The notes beneath the pieces were generated by a model. The model was not told the origin of the DNA. It ran no database searches and saw nothing but the letters and a program-made list of their open reading frames with translations. The translations under genes and the position numbers were made by a program. DNA of 64,000 bases from DASVUC01 sp036387255 (lineage in GTDB: Bacteria > Planctomycetota > Phycisphaerae > Tepidisphaerales > Tepidisphaeraceae): positions 1-64,000 of the forward strand of contig DASVUC010000183.1 in NCBI GenBank assembly GCA_036387255.1. Direction: 5' to 3'. Below are positions 26,694 to 35,184 of the stretch, piece by piece (the stretch's first letter is position 1; every line of letters starts with the position of its first letter).

Positions 26694-27590
26694 CTAAGCC
26701 GAGTTGTGATCGCCATGGATGTTGCCGTCTTCGCTGGGGATGTGCAGGGCGCCTTCTCGGTCGCGCTGCGGGGGTTCGTCGCGCTGGAGATTTTCTGCTT
26801 GGCCGGCGGCCATGCGGTCGGCGACGCCCGGGAGGTTCTTGGCGGTGAAGGTGTTCACCTTCGCCATCATGCCCACTCGGGTGTCGCGGGTGGGTTTGAC
26901 TGCGGCGGCGAGGATCGCGTCGGCAACTTGCTGCGGATCGATCATCGGCGTCGGCAGATCAGGCTCCTTGTCCATGTAATTCTTGCCGTGCTTGTCGAAG
27001 GGCGTGTCCACCGCGGTGGGTTGGATGAGGGTGATGGAGACGGGGGCTTGATCGATCTTCTCCGTTTCGATGCGCAGCGCATCGGTGAATCCCTTCACCG
27101 CATGCTTGGATGCAACATACATTCCGATCATCGGCGCGGCGGCTTCCGAGACTTCGCTGCCCACATTGATCAGCGCGCCCCCCTGCGTCTTGAGGTGGGG
27201 AAGTGCGGCGAGCGAGCCGTTGACGACGCCCCAGAAGTTGGTGTCGAACAGGCGGCGGCTGTCTTCCTCGCTGACTTGCTCGAGCCGGCCAAAGATGGCA
27301 ACGCCGGCGTTGTTGACCCACGTGTCGATACGCCCGAAACGGTTGATGGTTTCCCGCGCCACGCGCTGCATGTCGTCGCGCTTTGCAACGTCGACGGTGA
27401 CGGCGAGCGCCTGCCCTCCGGACGCGTTGATCTGGCTGACGATGTTGTCGAGGGTTTCGCCGCTGCGGGCGCAGAGAACCACGCTCGCACCTTGCTTGGC
27501 GGCCGCCTGCGCGGTGCACAGGCCAATCCCGCTCGAGGCGCCGGTGATAACAATCACCTGTTCATTCAGCGGCTTCAATTTAAGGCTCAT
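26694..27590 (-). CDS. Short-chain dehydrogenase/reductase
   Basis: 298 residues of classical SDR with a C-terminal extension. Visible motifs: cofactor-binding GASSGIG near 17-23, NNAG near 92-95, the catalytic Tyr and Lys in YVASK and the active-site Ser in NVGSEVSEAA. It oxidises or reduces an unknown alcohol or carbonyl with NAD(P). The last 40 residues are disordered (QRDEPPQRDREGALHIP). The stop lies near the hairpin repeat. The next gene (rpiA) is 56 bp upstream on the same strand. Confidence 0.9.
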   Translation of the reverse strand: MSLKLKPLNEQVIVITGASSGIGLCTAQAAAKQGASVVLCARSGETLDNIVSQINASGGQALAVTVDVAKRDDMQRVARETINRFGRIDTWVNNAGVAIFGRLEQVSEEDSRRLFDTNFWGVVNGSLAALPHLKTQGGALINVGSEVSEAAAPMIGMYVASKHAVKGFTDALRIETEKIDQAPVSITLIQPTAVDTPFDKHGKNYMDKEPDLPTPMIDPQQVADAILAAAVKPTRDTRVGMMAKVNTFTAKNLPGVADRMAAGQAENLQRDEPPQRDREGALHIPSEDGNIHGDHNSA

Positions 27591-27646
27591 CGCTGGACTC
27601 CTTTTTGTTGAAGCGAGTCTGGCAAAGAGGATGCCGAACGGATGAG

Positions 27647-28321
27647 CTAGCGGGAAACGGTGCGAACTTTCTGATCATCAGCAATGAGCGCCACGGCAGC
27701 CATGCCGAGGAAGAGCCCGCTTTCGACGATCCCGGCGCGGGCAGCGAGTTCCGCATTCACCTTCTGCGGATCTCTGCCGGGGGCGAAGCGGCAGTCGTAG
27801 ATCAAGTTGCCATTGTCGGTGATGTAAGGTTTTCCTTTTTCCAGGCGAAGGACAGGGTTGCCGCCGAGATTCTTCAAAAATCGCTCCTGCGCCTCGTGGG
27901 CAAACGGCGCCACTTCCACGGGCAACGGGCTCTTGCTGAAGAGTTGGTCCACGTGTTTGTTGCTGTCGACGATGATGACAAACCGGCGGGTGTTCTGTGC
28001 GACGATCTTCTCGCGCAGGAGCGCGCCTCCAAGTCCCTTAATCGCGTTGAGATCATCAGTGACCTCGTCAGCGCCGTCGACGGTGACGTCGATCTGCGGA
28101 TGCTGAGAAAGGGTTGAGAGGGGAATACCGAGATCTCCCGCGAGCTTCTCTGAGCGGAGCGACGTGGGGATTCCGTGCACGTTGGAGAGCTTCCCCTGGC
28201 GCAGCGCCTGTGCCAGAGCCTGGATGAAAAACGCGGCTGTGGAGCCGGTGCCGAGGCCAATGATCATGTTGCTCTGGATGTAGGCGAGAGCGGCTTCGGC
28301 AGCGTGTTGCTTTGGGTCCAT
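27647..28321 (-). CDS. rpiA: Ribose-5-phosphate isomerase A
   Basis: 224 residues from the ATG with GGAAGGA nine bases upstream; a longer N-terminus up to 28372 is not needed. It interconverts ribose-5-phosphate and ribulose-5-phosphate in the pentose-phosphate pathway. Family motifs: IGLGTGSTAAFFI, VTVDGADEV, the catalytic KGLGGALLREKIVA, and IYDCRF near the end. Length fits the family. Confidence 0.95.
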   Translation of the reverse strand: MDPKQHAAEAALAYIQSNMIIGLGTGSTAAFFIQALAQALRQGKLSNVHGIPTSLRSEKLAGDLGIPLSTLSQHPQIDVTVDGADEVTDDLNAIKGLGGALLREKIVAQNTRRFVIIVDSNKHVDQLFSKSPLPVEVAPFAHEAQERFLKNLGGNPVLRLEKGKPYITDNGNLIYDCRFAPGRDPQKVNAELAARAGIVESGLFLGMAAVALIADDQKVRTVSR

Positions 28322-28448
28322 GAGCGGCGTCCTTCCAGGAAGCGGAAAGATAGCTTCGCAACTTGATTGCATCCAGCCGCATGTTTGTCATGAACCTTGG
28401 GTTATGGCACAATGCCCTGCTCCCGACGCCGGGCGAGGACTATTTGCA

Positions 28449-29180
28449 ATGCTGCTTCAGACCAACAGCTACATCGTTCCCGCGGAAAAGCGCATCGAGC
28501 ACCAGCGCCTGATCAAACGTTTTCGGCAGGCGATGGCGAAGCTGGGTTGCGAGTCTTTCGACGTTTACGAGCAGGTGGGGCCGAACTGGGCGGGGAATGA
28601 GACTTCAGGTCGCTTCGTTCAGATCATGCGGTTCCGGGATCACCAGCATCAGCGCCAGGTGCAGGCGGCCGAGCGGAGCGATCCAACGGCGCAGGCGTTG
28701 ATTGCGGAATTCTGTGAGGTGATCAACCTCCCTTACCAGCAGCAGCAGGGGCTTTTCGCGGTGGGGTTCTATCGCAGCGTGGTGCCGGTGGGTCAGAGCG
28801 GGCCGCAAGCGCAGGCGCCAGGCGCGGGTGGCACCGAACCTTTTGGCCAGGCTGCAACCGAAGGGGCGGGGGACGAAGTGCCCATCGATGGAACGATCGA
28901 TCAGGCGCAGCCGTTCGAAGAGACATCTCGGGGCGAGAACGCGGAGAACGTGTCATACGGCATGCCCGGCGGCGATAATGGGGCTGCCTACGAAGAGGTC
29001 GAAGGAAGCGTGACGGAAGGCCACGGTTTTTCGGCCGAAGGCACTGAGGCTTCAGAGCACCAGCAGAACGATCCGCCTGCGCTGGATGAAATTGATATTG
29101 AAGCGCTGGCGGAGGAAGAAATTGGGGGGTTCCAGGAAGTTTCCGAAGACTCGAATGATCGGCGGAAACGCAAGGGTTAA
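28449..29180 (+). CDS. Hypothetical protein with acidic disordered tail
   Basis: 243 residues from the ATG giving MLLQTNSYIVPAEKRIEHQ; GAGGA lies about eleven bases upstream. Residues 1-105 look like a small alpha/beta (dimeric barrel-type) domain (GRFVQIMRFRDHQHQRQVQAAE). The rest is acidic and Gly/Glu/Gln-rich, presumably disordered. It converges with the next gene, and the two stops share a TTAA at 29177-29180. Function unknown. Confidence 0.6.
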   Translation: MLLQTNSYIVPAEKRIEHQRLIKRFRQAMAKLGCESFDVYEQVGPNWAGNETSGRFVQIMRFRDHQHQRQVQAAERSDPTAQALIAEFCEVINLPYQQQQGLFAVGFYRSVVPVGQSGPQAQAPGAGGTEPFGQAATEGAGDEVPIDGTIDQAQPFEETSRGENAENVSYGMPGGDNGAAYEEVEGSVTEGHGFSAEGTEASEHQQNDPPALDEIDIEALAEEEIGGFQEVSEDSNDRRKRKG

Positions 29181-29527
29181 GCACTCGCAGCTTTTTGAAG
29201 ATCGAGGATGATCTGGTCGTCGAGCTGAACGACGAGACGCTGCGGTTCATTGTGCAGGATCCGATGCCGGCCGAACGCGACGCGCGTGACTGAGCCGCGG
29301 TTTCCACTGATAGGGCCTTCAAAGTCGAGGTAGGCCGGGCGATGTGAGGGGATGGGTTGTAGCTGCGTTTTCGTTGAAACGGGCCAATCGCTCGCGCGCC
29401 AGCTTTCAAGCCGTGAGCCTGGCGCGATTTCGAACATCAAATCGAAGTGCGGATCGTCAACGCCTTCGTGCCTCAGCACGACGTAACGCAGCGCGGGTTG
29501 GGCAGGTTCCGCTGGCACATTAAGCAA
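29177..29527 (-). CDS. Small LigD 3'-phosphoesterase-like protein
   Basis: 116 residues. The pattern YVVLRHEGVDDPHFDLMFE, a SWRASDWP strand and YLDFEGPISGNRGSVTRV matches the small phosphoesterase (LigD N-terminal) family. In LigD this domain trims 3' ends in end joining, but here it is stand-alone. The canonical His-x-x-His metal site is only partly visible (RHEGVDDPHFD). Its start overlaps the end of the upstream aldo/keto reductase by 8 bp, so it is probably translated from the same mRNA. Weakly sure. Confidence 0.6.
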   Translation of the reverse strand: MLNVPAEPAQPALRYVVLRHEGVDDPHFDLMFEIAPGSRLESWRASDWPVSTKTQLQPIPSHRPAYLDFEGPISGNRGSVTRVAFGRHRILHNEPQRLVVQLDDQIILDLQKAASA

Positions 29528-30593
29528 TCAGCACCGGCGACGGGACGTAGCTGCTGCGCACTTTGCCTTCAGGGTTGGTGCTGCTCTTGAGATCGCAGGG
29601 ATGGGCCTCGGGACCAAGATCCCAGTCGCGCGAGTAATCGTCCACGATCTGGTTCAACTCCGCCTGGCTGAGGTTTGGCTTGTCTACCGCTTCGCAGGCT
29701 TCGCTGATTTCTTTTTCATTCAGGAACGTGCCGGTGATGCTCGTGAGCGCGGGCTGCTGGAGGAGCCATTTGCACGCAAGCTGGTGGACGTTCATGCCGT
29801 GGTCGCTGGCGTAGTGACGAATCAGCTCGAGCTTCTTCAAGCCGTAAATTTTCCAGGCCTGATCGCGGAACTTGCGGTGATCGTCAGCTGCGAGCGTGGT
29901 GTCGATCTTCACAGCGTCCTTGAGAATGGAGCTGTTGTCGTGGACGCGGGCGACGACGCCAGCCTTGGTGGCGTGTGCGGTCTCGCAGAACTCGCGGCCG
30001 GGGTGCTGCTCAAACATGTTAAAGACAGTTTGGACAGCCTTGGCGTTGTACTTCAGCATCGCCTCGAAGCCCTCTTCGCGCCAGCCGATCGCCGGGCCGA
30101 GGGAGACGCCCCAGGCCCTGATCTTGCCTTCGTCCTTCACCTTCTCGAGCTCGGCGAAAAGATCATCGCGGTACTGCGGGAGCTTGATGTTGTGGGCCAT
30201 GTAAAGATCAATGACGTCGGTGCCGAGACGCTGGAGGGATTTTTCCAAAGCGTTTCGCATGAACTGGGGAGAGAAATCCTGCTTGCGCTCGCGGTGCGAG
30301 CCGGGGGTGCCGGGGTCGGAGTACCAGTCATAGCCAAACTTGCCGCCAATCTCGATCTGATCGCGACTGACGACGCCGGACTGGATGAATCGGCCGAGGA
30401 GTTCTTCCGCGCGGCCGTTACCGTAGGCATCGCCGTTGTCGAAGAAGGTGATGCCCTGATCGAAGCTGAACTTCATGAGATCCAGGGCGCGCTGGTCGTC
30501 GTAGTGACCCCACCAGTCGACGCCGAAGATCCAGCAGCCGAGCGAGATGGCCGAGACTTCAAGACCAGAATTACCGAACAGACGACGTTGCAT
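29520..30593 (-). CDS. Cytoplasmic aldo/keto reductase
   Basis: 357 residues, no signal peptide (unlike the Tat-type pair at 13-15 kb). AKR marks: LFGNSGLEVSAISLGCW, FFDNGDAYGNGRAEELLG with the catalytic Asp/Tyr, KFGYDWYSD and DLYMAHNIKLPQY with the barrel His. Reduces or oxidises an unknown carbonyl. The 3' end overlaps the LigD-like gene by 8 bp. Confidence 0.9.
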   Translation of the reverse strand: MQRRLFGNSGLEVSAISLGCWIFGVDWWGHYDDQRALDLMKFSFDQGITFFDNGDAYGNGRAEELLGRFIQSGVVSRDQIEIGGKFGYDWYSDPGTPGSHRERKQDFSPQFMRNALEKSLQRLGTDVIDLYMAHNIKLPQYRDDLFAELEKVKDEGKIRAWGVSLGPAIGWREEGFEAMLKYNAKAVQTVFNMFEQHPGREFCETAHATKAGVVARVHDNSSILKDAVKIDTTLAADDHRKFRDQAWKIYGLKKLELIRHYASDHGMNVHQLACKWLLQQPALTSITGTFLNEKEISEACEAVDKPNLSQAELNQIVDDYSRDWDLGPEAHPCDLKSSTNPEGKVRSSYVPSPVLIA

Positions 30594-30838
30594 GCCTGAG
30601 CTCCAAAACAGGGAACGGTGGGAATGATACGGACTGGAACGCGGCTGGCCAATGTCGCGGAGTCGCGCCAGAAAGTCGCCGCGCGGAACTGCCCTGCGGA
30701 GAGGATGGAAACGTAAGTCTCGGACAGTTCACTTCTAAGCGCACCTCGGCGGGCTGAGCGGGAAGACGGCACCTCGGTTGCAGAGATTTTCTCCACGGTT
30801 TCTTTGTCCGGCGCGATCGCGCCGGCAGGAGGTTTACT

Positions 30839-31111
30839 ATGGCTTCGAGCGAAACGACTACAGACCACGAAGAGATCCGCAAGTGGGTCGAAGAGCGCGG
30901 CGGACACCCCGCGTGCGTGCGCGGCACCGGCGACTCGGAAGACGTCGGCCTGCTCCGCATCGACTACCCCGGTTACAGCGGAGAGGACAAGCTCCAGGAA
31001 ATCACCTGGGAAGAGTTCTTCGAGAAGTTCGAAGAGAGCAAGCTGGCGTTCCTGTATCAGGACGAGAAGGACAGCCGCTTCAGCAAGCTGGTGAAACGGC
31101 AGCACAATTAG
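30839..31111 (+). CDS. Small conserved protein (sometimes misannotated as branching enzyme)
   Basis: 90 residues with a strong AGGAGG ribosome site seven bases from the ATG. The sequence (DHEEIRKWVEERGGHPACV, then DVGLLRIDYPGYSGEDKLQEI, then EEFFEKFEESKLAFLYQD) is a widely distributed soluble small protein whose homologues are sometimes misnamed 1,4-alpha-glucan branching enzyme. No catalytic function is apparent. It is convergent with nuoI across a 132-bp gap. Confidence 0.75.
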   Translation: MASSETTTDHEEIRKWVEERGGHPACVRGTGDSEDVGLLRIDYPGYSGEDKLQEITWEEFFEKFEESKLAFLYQDEKDSRFSKLVKRQHN

Positions 31112-31153
31112 GCGAATGCTCATGCACGGAGGCAATAAGCGAATGCATCATTT

Positions 31154-31188
31154 AGCGACACGTCGCGCTGCGGGAGTGGTGTGTCGCT
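31154..31188. terminator. Inverted repeat between convergent genes
   Basis: AGCGACAC and GTGTCGCT form an 8-bp perfect stem with a 19-nt loop between the small conserved gene and nuoI. No T-run follows, so it is a weak or bidirectional terminator candidate. Confidence 0.35.
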
Positions 31189-31244
31189 GAGGTGCGCGCG
31201 GGGGTGGAGAGAATCTGACCCGGCTGGGGGGACCTTTGAACAAA

Positions 31245-31823
31245 CTACTTCGGGTGCGGAATATCCGCGGCCACGGTCGCGAGCTTGCCAGACTTCACGC
31301 GCTCGCGCTCTTCCGCCACCCATGGAATCTTTCCCGCATTTCGGTCCATCCACAGCGGTATCGGCGTTCGCTGCCCCTTCTTGTCCAGCTCCGTAAACTC
31401 CACCACCACGTCTTCGCGCGTGTAGCTGGAAAGGTCGTGCAGCTTGCCCATATGGATGCAATCGGTCGGGCAAGGCTCCGTGCAGAGGGCGCAAAAGAGG
31501 CACTTGCTGTAGTCGATGGCGTAGCGAAGGAGGATGCCGCCCTTGGGGTCAACCTTGCCCGTCTTCTTGTCGATCTTTCGGGCGGCGGTCTTGTCGATGT
31601 AGATGCAGTCGACGGGGCAGGCCTTGGCGCACATGTCACAGGCGATGCACTTGTCGGCTTCAAATTCGTGGATGCCGCGGTAGCGCGGCGCAAAGGTGAG
31701 CCGCTGCTCGGGATATTGCACGGTGACGGTTTTCTGGAAGCAGTACTTCAGCGTGATCTTCATCCCGATCGCGATCGATGAGACATTGTCGAAGATGTTC
31801 TTGAAGTAAGCAGCTGGGGTCAT
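31245..31823 (-). CDS. nuoI: NADH-quinone oxidoreductase subunit I (NuoI-like), orphan
   Basis: 192 residues from the ATG giving MTPAAYFKNIFDNVSSIAIG; a TTG two codons upstream is weaker. Two complete 4Fe-4S motifs are visible: CIACDMCAKACPVDC and CLFCALCTEPCPTDC, separated by about 38 residues, with a short amphipathic N-terminus as in NuoI. In complex I it relays electrons to the quinone arm. No other nuo gene is in the window, so the rest of the complex must be elsewhere. No clear SD precedes the ATG. Confidence 0.85.
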   Translation of the reverse strand: MTPAAYFKNIFDNVSSIAIGMKITLKYCFQKTVTVQYPEQRLTFAPRYRGIHEFEADKCIACDMCAKACPVDCIYIDKTAARKIDKKTGKVDPKGGILLRYAIDYSKCLFCALCTEPCPTDCIHMGKLHDLSSYTREDVVVEFTELDKKGQRTPIPLWMDRNAGKIPWVAEERERVKSGKLATVAADIPHPK

Positions 31824-31904
31824 TTGCAACTAGTTTAGATGGAAGCTTCCGGAGGTAAAGGCCCGCAGTGGACTTTAGCGCGCCCAGATGCCGATGGACA
31901 ACAT

Positions 31905-32126
31905 ATGGCGAACAAAATCGTCTGGTCGTCGCTGCGCTTCACCATCGTCAGTTTGCTGTCATTTCTGGTACTGCTGGCGTTTGTTTTGGCTTACCAGGGA
32001 CTGTATCTGGAGCTGACGGGACAGGTTGTGAAGGGGGCCGCCACGTTGGCTTCTTCCCTGTTGACAGCCACCGGAGCGGCGCTGCTGATTCGGTATCGGG
32101 ATGAGCTGATTGATGTGCGGGATTAA
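31905..32126 (+). CDS. Small membrane protein
   Basis: 73 residues from the ATG giving MANKIVWSSLRF; an upstream in-frame ATG at 31839 would add 22 poorly hydrophobic residues. Two TM segments (about 8-30 and 40-60) end in a charged tail (RYRDELIDVRD). It starts 81 bp from the divergent nuoI start. Its stop shares TTAA at 32123-32126 with the opposite-strand gene. No function recognised. Confidence 0.55.
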   Translation: MANKIVWSSLRFTIVSLLSFLVLLAFVLAYQGLYLELTGQVVKGAATLASSLLTATGAALLIRYRDELIDVRD

Positions 32127-32794
32127 TCGACAGTTCCGGCTAATGCGCGGGTGACCCGGGCGGAGAATTCGCTGGCGCCAAAGCGAGGCGTGATAACTTG
32201 AATCGCTTCCATGCCGCGGGCGGGTTGGATGATGAAGCTGGTCTGGGCGAGATTTTCGCCCCAGCGTTCGTCGCTGGTTTCATCGGTCACCAGCACCGCT
32301 TCCGCGGCTTCTTCCGCGATGCCGAACAGTCGCAGTCGCACCGACGTCTCGAGGTTCAGCCCGGGGTCAGAGCACAACATTTCCAGGCGCTGGAAGTCCA
32401 TCTCCATTCGCAAGGAGCCGAAGCAGGCGCCGGGGGAGGCGTCCAGCTTTTGGACCGGCGAAAGTGCGAATCGTCCGGAAGCTTCACAGGCAGGCAGATG
32501 CTGGAGCGCGCCCAGCAACTCGCCGGGCGCACAGGGCCCATCGAGCCGCGCGATCAACGTTCCACCGGGCTGCTGAAGCGCTTGCGCCAGTGTAGGAATA
32601 ACGCTGCGCAGATGATCGCGCCGCAAGCGTCCGGAGAGAGGCCGGCCGCTTTCGTCCTGCTCGGCGATGACAATTTCAAACGCGCCGGTTTCATCCCCCC
32701 ACTCGTACGCGATCCCGGAGATCAGGCCGACATCCGGCCAGCCGCCGAACGTCTCGGCGTCCTGCACGGGAAACTGCTGCACGCGCACGATCAT
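32123..32794 (-). CDS. Hypothetical protein
   Basis: 223 residues from the first ATG (a TTG five codons upstream is the only alternative). Soluble, mixed alpha/beta, with no TM and no motif I recognise; regions such as FEIVIAEQDESGRPLSGRLRRDHLRSVIPTL and an EAAEAVLVTDETSDE strand suggest an ordinary globular fold. The stop is shared with the opposite gene through TTAA. Downstream of a run of three minus-strand genes led by threonine ammonia-lyase. Confidence 0.6.
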   Translation of the reverse strand: MIVRVQQFPVQDAETFGGWPDVGLISGIAYEWGDETGAFEIVIAEQDESGRPLSGRLRRDHLRSVIPTLAQALQQPGGTLIARLDGPCAPGELLGALQHLPACEASGRFALSPVQKLDASPGACFGSLRMEMDFQRLEMLCSDPGLNLETSVRLRLFGIAEEAAEAVLVTDETSDERWGENLAQTSFIIQPARGMEAIQVITPRFGASEFSARVTRALAGTVD

Positions 32795-32854
32795 GAACGA
32801 CAACCGCAAACAACACGATCCACGGCTTGCGCCCGTGCCACGGTTGATCCTGAA

Positions 32855-33271
32855 CTAGTGTCCGCTGCTCACGACTTCAAACGTGCACTCCGGCAGCAGC
32901 ATGACGTTGACCAGCTTGTTCACGGCGATCTGACCTTCGCCGAGGTCAATCGAAGCGTCATCCTGCGGAAGCGCGATGTTGAAGTTGGGGCCGGCATGCA
33001 CGACGAGATTTTTCTCATCCGCGTACAGCACCCAGCCTTGAATCTGTCTTGGCGGTCCCTGAATGGGAGAGGTAAAATTCCCGCCCGATGGGACGGTGTA
33101 GACCTTCCGGGCGCGGGCGCGGATGATCCCGTGGATCAGCGTGTTCGTTTCGCCGGTGTACGTGCCGGTCAGGTAAAGCTCGTAGCTGGTGCCCGAGGGA
33201 GCGAAGACGATCTGCCCGTCGGCCACGCGAATGACCCGCCCCTTGGTTGGAAAATCAAGCGTCGTCGGCAT
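32855..33271 (-). CDS. Hypothetical beta-rich protein
   Basis: 138 residues with GAGGA eight bases before the ATG. The sequence is mostly predicted beta strands (GRVIRVADGQIVFAPSGTSYELYL, then KNLVVHAGPNFNIALP) and no TM or signal. It follows the 117-residue gene by 78 bp and may be in the ilvA operon. Function unknown. Confidence 0.65.
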   Translation of the reverse strand: MPTTLDFPTKGRVIRVADGQIVFAPSGTSYELYLTGTYTGETNTLIHGIIRARARKVYTVPSGGNFTSPIQGPPRQIQGWVLYADEKNLVVHAGPNFNIALPQDDASIDLGEGQIAVNKLVNVMLLPECTFEVVSSGH

Positions 33272-33349
33272 TCTGAATCCTCAAAAGCTCGCGACACTGT
33301 AGTCAGAGCATCTGAAAAGAAAAGCGCCGGAAGCGGTGCGCACAAGCGG

Positions 33350-33703
33350 CTACTTCTGCACCGGCGCCTGAAGCAACTGCTCCAGGAAGTGTTCGATGCG
33401 CCAGAACAGAGAATTCCGTCCCTCCAGGTCGCAGGCATGAATCTTCCGCGGGCCAAACTGAATCGAGATGTCGTTCGGGTCGGCGGTCCACGCGCGGCGC
33501 AGCCAGGGCTTGGTGACGATCTCGTGGAAATGCTGGAGCATCTCGCCGAGTTCCCGCAGCTGGTCGCGCGTCAGTTGAAGGCGTTGCTCGCCGCCGGGGC
33601 CGCTCGCAATCAGCAAGCCGGCGTGATCGACGCTGACGCGGGTCCAAGCCCCTTCCTGCTGCCGGCGGGTGTATTCCAGGTTGTGCTCGAGCAGAACATC
33701 CAT
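33350..33703 (-). CDS. Hypothetical protein downstream of threonine ammonia-lyase
   Basis: 117 residues with an AGGAGG about nine bases upstream of the ATG that overlaps the ilvA stop region, so it is likely coexpressed with ilvA (15-bp gap). Sequence is soluble and helical (RDQLRELGEMLQHFHEIV). No family recognised. Confidence 0.65.
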   Translation of the reverse strand: MDVLLEHNLEYTRRQQEGAWTRVSVDHAGLLIASGPGGEQRLQLTRDQLRELGEMLQHFHEIVTKPWLRRAWTADPNDISIQFGPRKIHACDLEGRNSLFWRIEHFLEQLLQAPVQK

Positions 33704-33718
33704 GTTCAGCGGCCTCCT

Positions 33719-34954
33719 CTAGCGCATTTCGAAGCGAATGTTGGCGGCGTTGAGCGCAGCGGAAATCTCGTTGATGTGCTGGAAGTCGCGCGTTTCCAGG
33801 ATACACGCGATGTTCACCATCGCCACGTCCGCGGGACCGAACTGGCGATCGTGATCCACCTCTTTTACGCTCGCGCCGGTCTTGGCCAGGATCGAGAGCA
33901 GATGCGCGAGTGAGCCGGCTTTATCCGGGACTCGCGCGGTGACACGACAGAGCCTACCGTCGGCAGCCAACCCGCGCTCGATGATCTTAGAGATGAGATT
34001 GACGTCGATATTGCCGCCGGAGAGCACGAGGACAACCTTCTTGCCGGCGAGGTCAAACGCCGGGTTCATGGCTGCCGCGAGCGGCACGGCGCCGGCCCCT
34101 TCGACCATGGTCTTTTCAAGCTCCAGCAGCCGAAGCACCGCCTGGGCAATGACGGGTTCGTCGACGAGAAGGATCTCGTCGATCACGTTCCTGGCGATCT
34201 CGTAACAGAGCTTGCCGCATTCCGCGACGGCAAGACCATCGGCGAGGGTGGGACTCGTGGTGACGGCGGTGACGCCGCCCTGGTGCAGCGAAACCTCCAG
34301 CGTGGGCGCGTTCACCGGTTCCACACCGAGGACGCGCACGGAAGGCTTCAACGCCTTGAGTGCCGTCCCGACGCCCGCGATCAGGCCCCCGCCGCCGATG
34401 GGGATGATCGCCACATCGACATCCGGCACGTCTTCCAGGATCTCCAAACCAATCGTTCCCGCGCCGGCGATGATTTCGGGGTCATCGAAGCCGGAGATGA
34501 ATTCGAGCCCGCGCTGTTCTGACAGTTCGAGTGCATGGCGGCGGGCGTCGGCGTAGCTCTCGCCGCACTGAATGATCTGTGCGCCAAACGACCGGCAGTT
34601 CGCCACCTTCACCAGCGGCGCACCGAGCGGCATCACGACGGTGACCGGGATCTTCAGAAGCTGGCCGTGGTACGCGAGGGCGAGCGCGTGATTGCCTGCG
34701 GAGGCGGCGATAACGCCCCGCTTCTTCACGTCATCCGGAAGTTGCAGCAGCTTGTTCCGCGCACCGCGCTCTTTGAAGGAACCGGTGATCTGAAGGTGGT
34801 CGAGCTTGCAGTAAATTTCGCAGCCGCACAGACGCGACAGCGCCAGAGAATAGGGGCACGGGCTGCGGTAAACGCCGTCGGCGATGCGCTCCCGCGCGGC
34901 GCGGATGCTCTCGACCGAGACCGTGCCATCCAGAACCATCGTGTGCGTTAACAT
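33719..34954 (-). CDS. ilvA: Threonine ammonia-lyase (PLP-dependent, ACT domain)
   Basis: 411 residues. Deaminates threonine to 2-oxobutanoate, feeding isoleucine synthesis or catabolism. The PLP lysine is in GSFKERGARNKL (about 58-69), the phosphate loop is IGGGGLIAGVG, and the C-terminal ACT-like region (VTARVPDKAGSLAHLLSIL, about 335-353) would bind an allosteric ligand. The single ACT-like tail and length suit the short TdcB/IlvA type, so biosynthetic versus catabolic role is undecided. A LacI-type palindrome lies about 120 bp upstream of the start. Confidence 0.92.
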   Translation of the reverse strand: MLTHTMVLDGTVSVESIRAARERIADGVYRSPCPYSLALSRLCGCEIYCKLDHLQITGSFKERGARNKLLQLPDDVKKRGVIAASAGNHALALAYHGQLLKIPVTVVMPLGAPLVKVANCRSFGAQIIQCGESYADARRHALELSEQRGLEFISGFDDPEIIAGAGTIGLEILEDVPDVDVAIIPIGGGGLIAGVGTALKALKPSVRVLGVEPVNAPTLEVSLHQGGVTAVTTSPTLADGLAVAECGKLCYEIARNVIDEILLVDEPVIAQAVLRLLELEKTMVEGAGAVPLAAAMNPAFDLAGKKVVLVLSGGNIDVNLISKIIERGLAADGRLCRVTARVPDKAGSLAHLLSILAKTGASVKEVDHDRQFGPADVAMVNIACILETRDFQHINEISAALNAANIRFEMR

Positions 34955-35075
34955 CTCAACCTCGTCGATACTGCATTGAGCGAAGTTCCGTAACTTTGCG
35001 GCTGGTAGCCGGCCTATTGATGTTATCGGCCAGCGTTAACCTGTGCCGCCTGCGTCGATCATATCATCCGTAACA

Positions 35076-35087
35076 GCAAGCGCTTGC
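35076..35087. promoter_or_regulatory. LacI-type operator-like palindrome upstream of ilvA
   Basis: GCAAGC-GCTTGC is a perfect 12-bp palindrome with a central CpG and AAGCGCTT core, like LacI/GalR and CcpA cre sites. It lies in the 230-bp divergent gap between ilvA (start 34954) and the kinase-like gene (start 35185). No regulator gene of that family is in the window. Confidence 0.45.
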
Positions 35088-35184
35088 ACTGAAATGCCGA
35101 AAAAGCGCCACACCGTTCCCCTCACCCTCCCCACCGGCCCAGGTTCGGATTGAAACGCGGTTTTGCCCCTGTCATCATGCCCTC

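Noticed and set aside
32198..33913. 571-codon plus-strand frame
   Set aside because: It is antisense to four minus-strand genes with better ribosome sites and spacing.
35105..35145. Possible third copy of the hairpin repeat
   Set aside because: Only the CCCTCACC lead resembles the repeat; no inverted stem follows.
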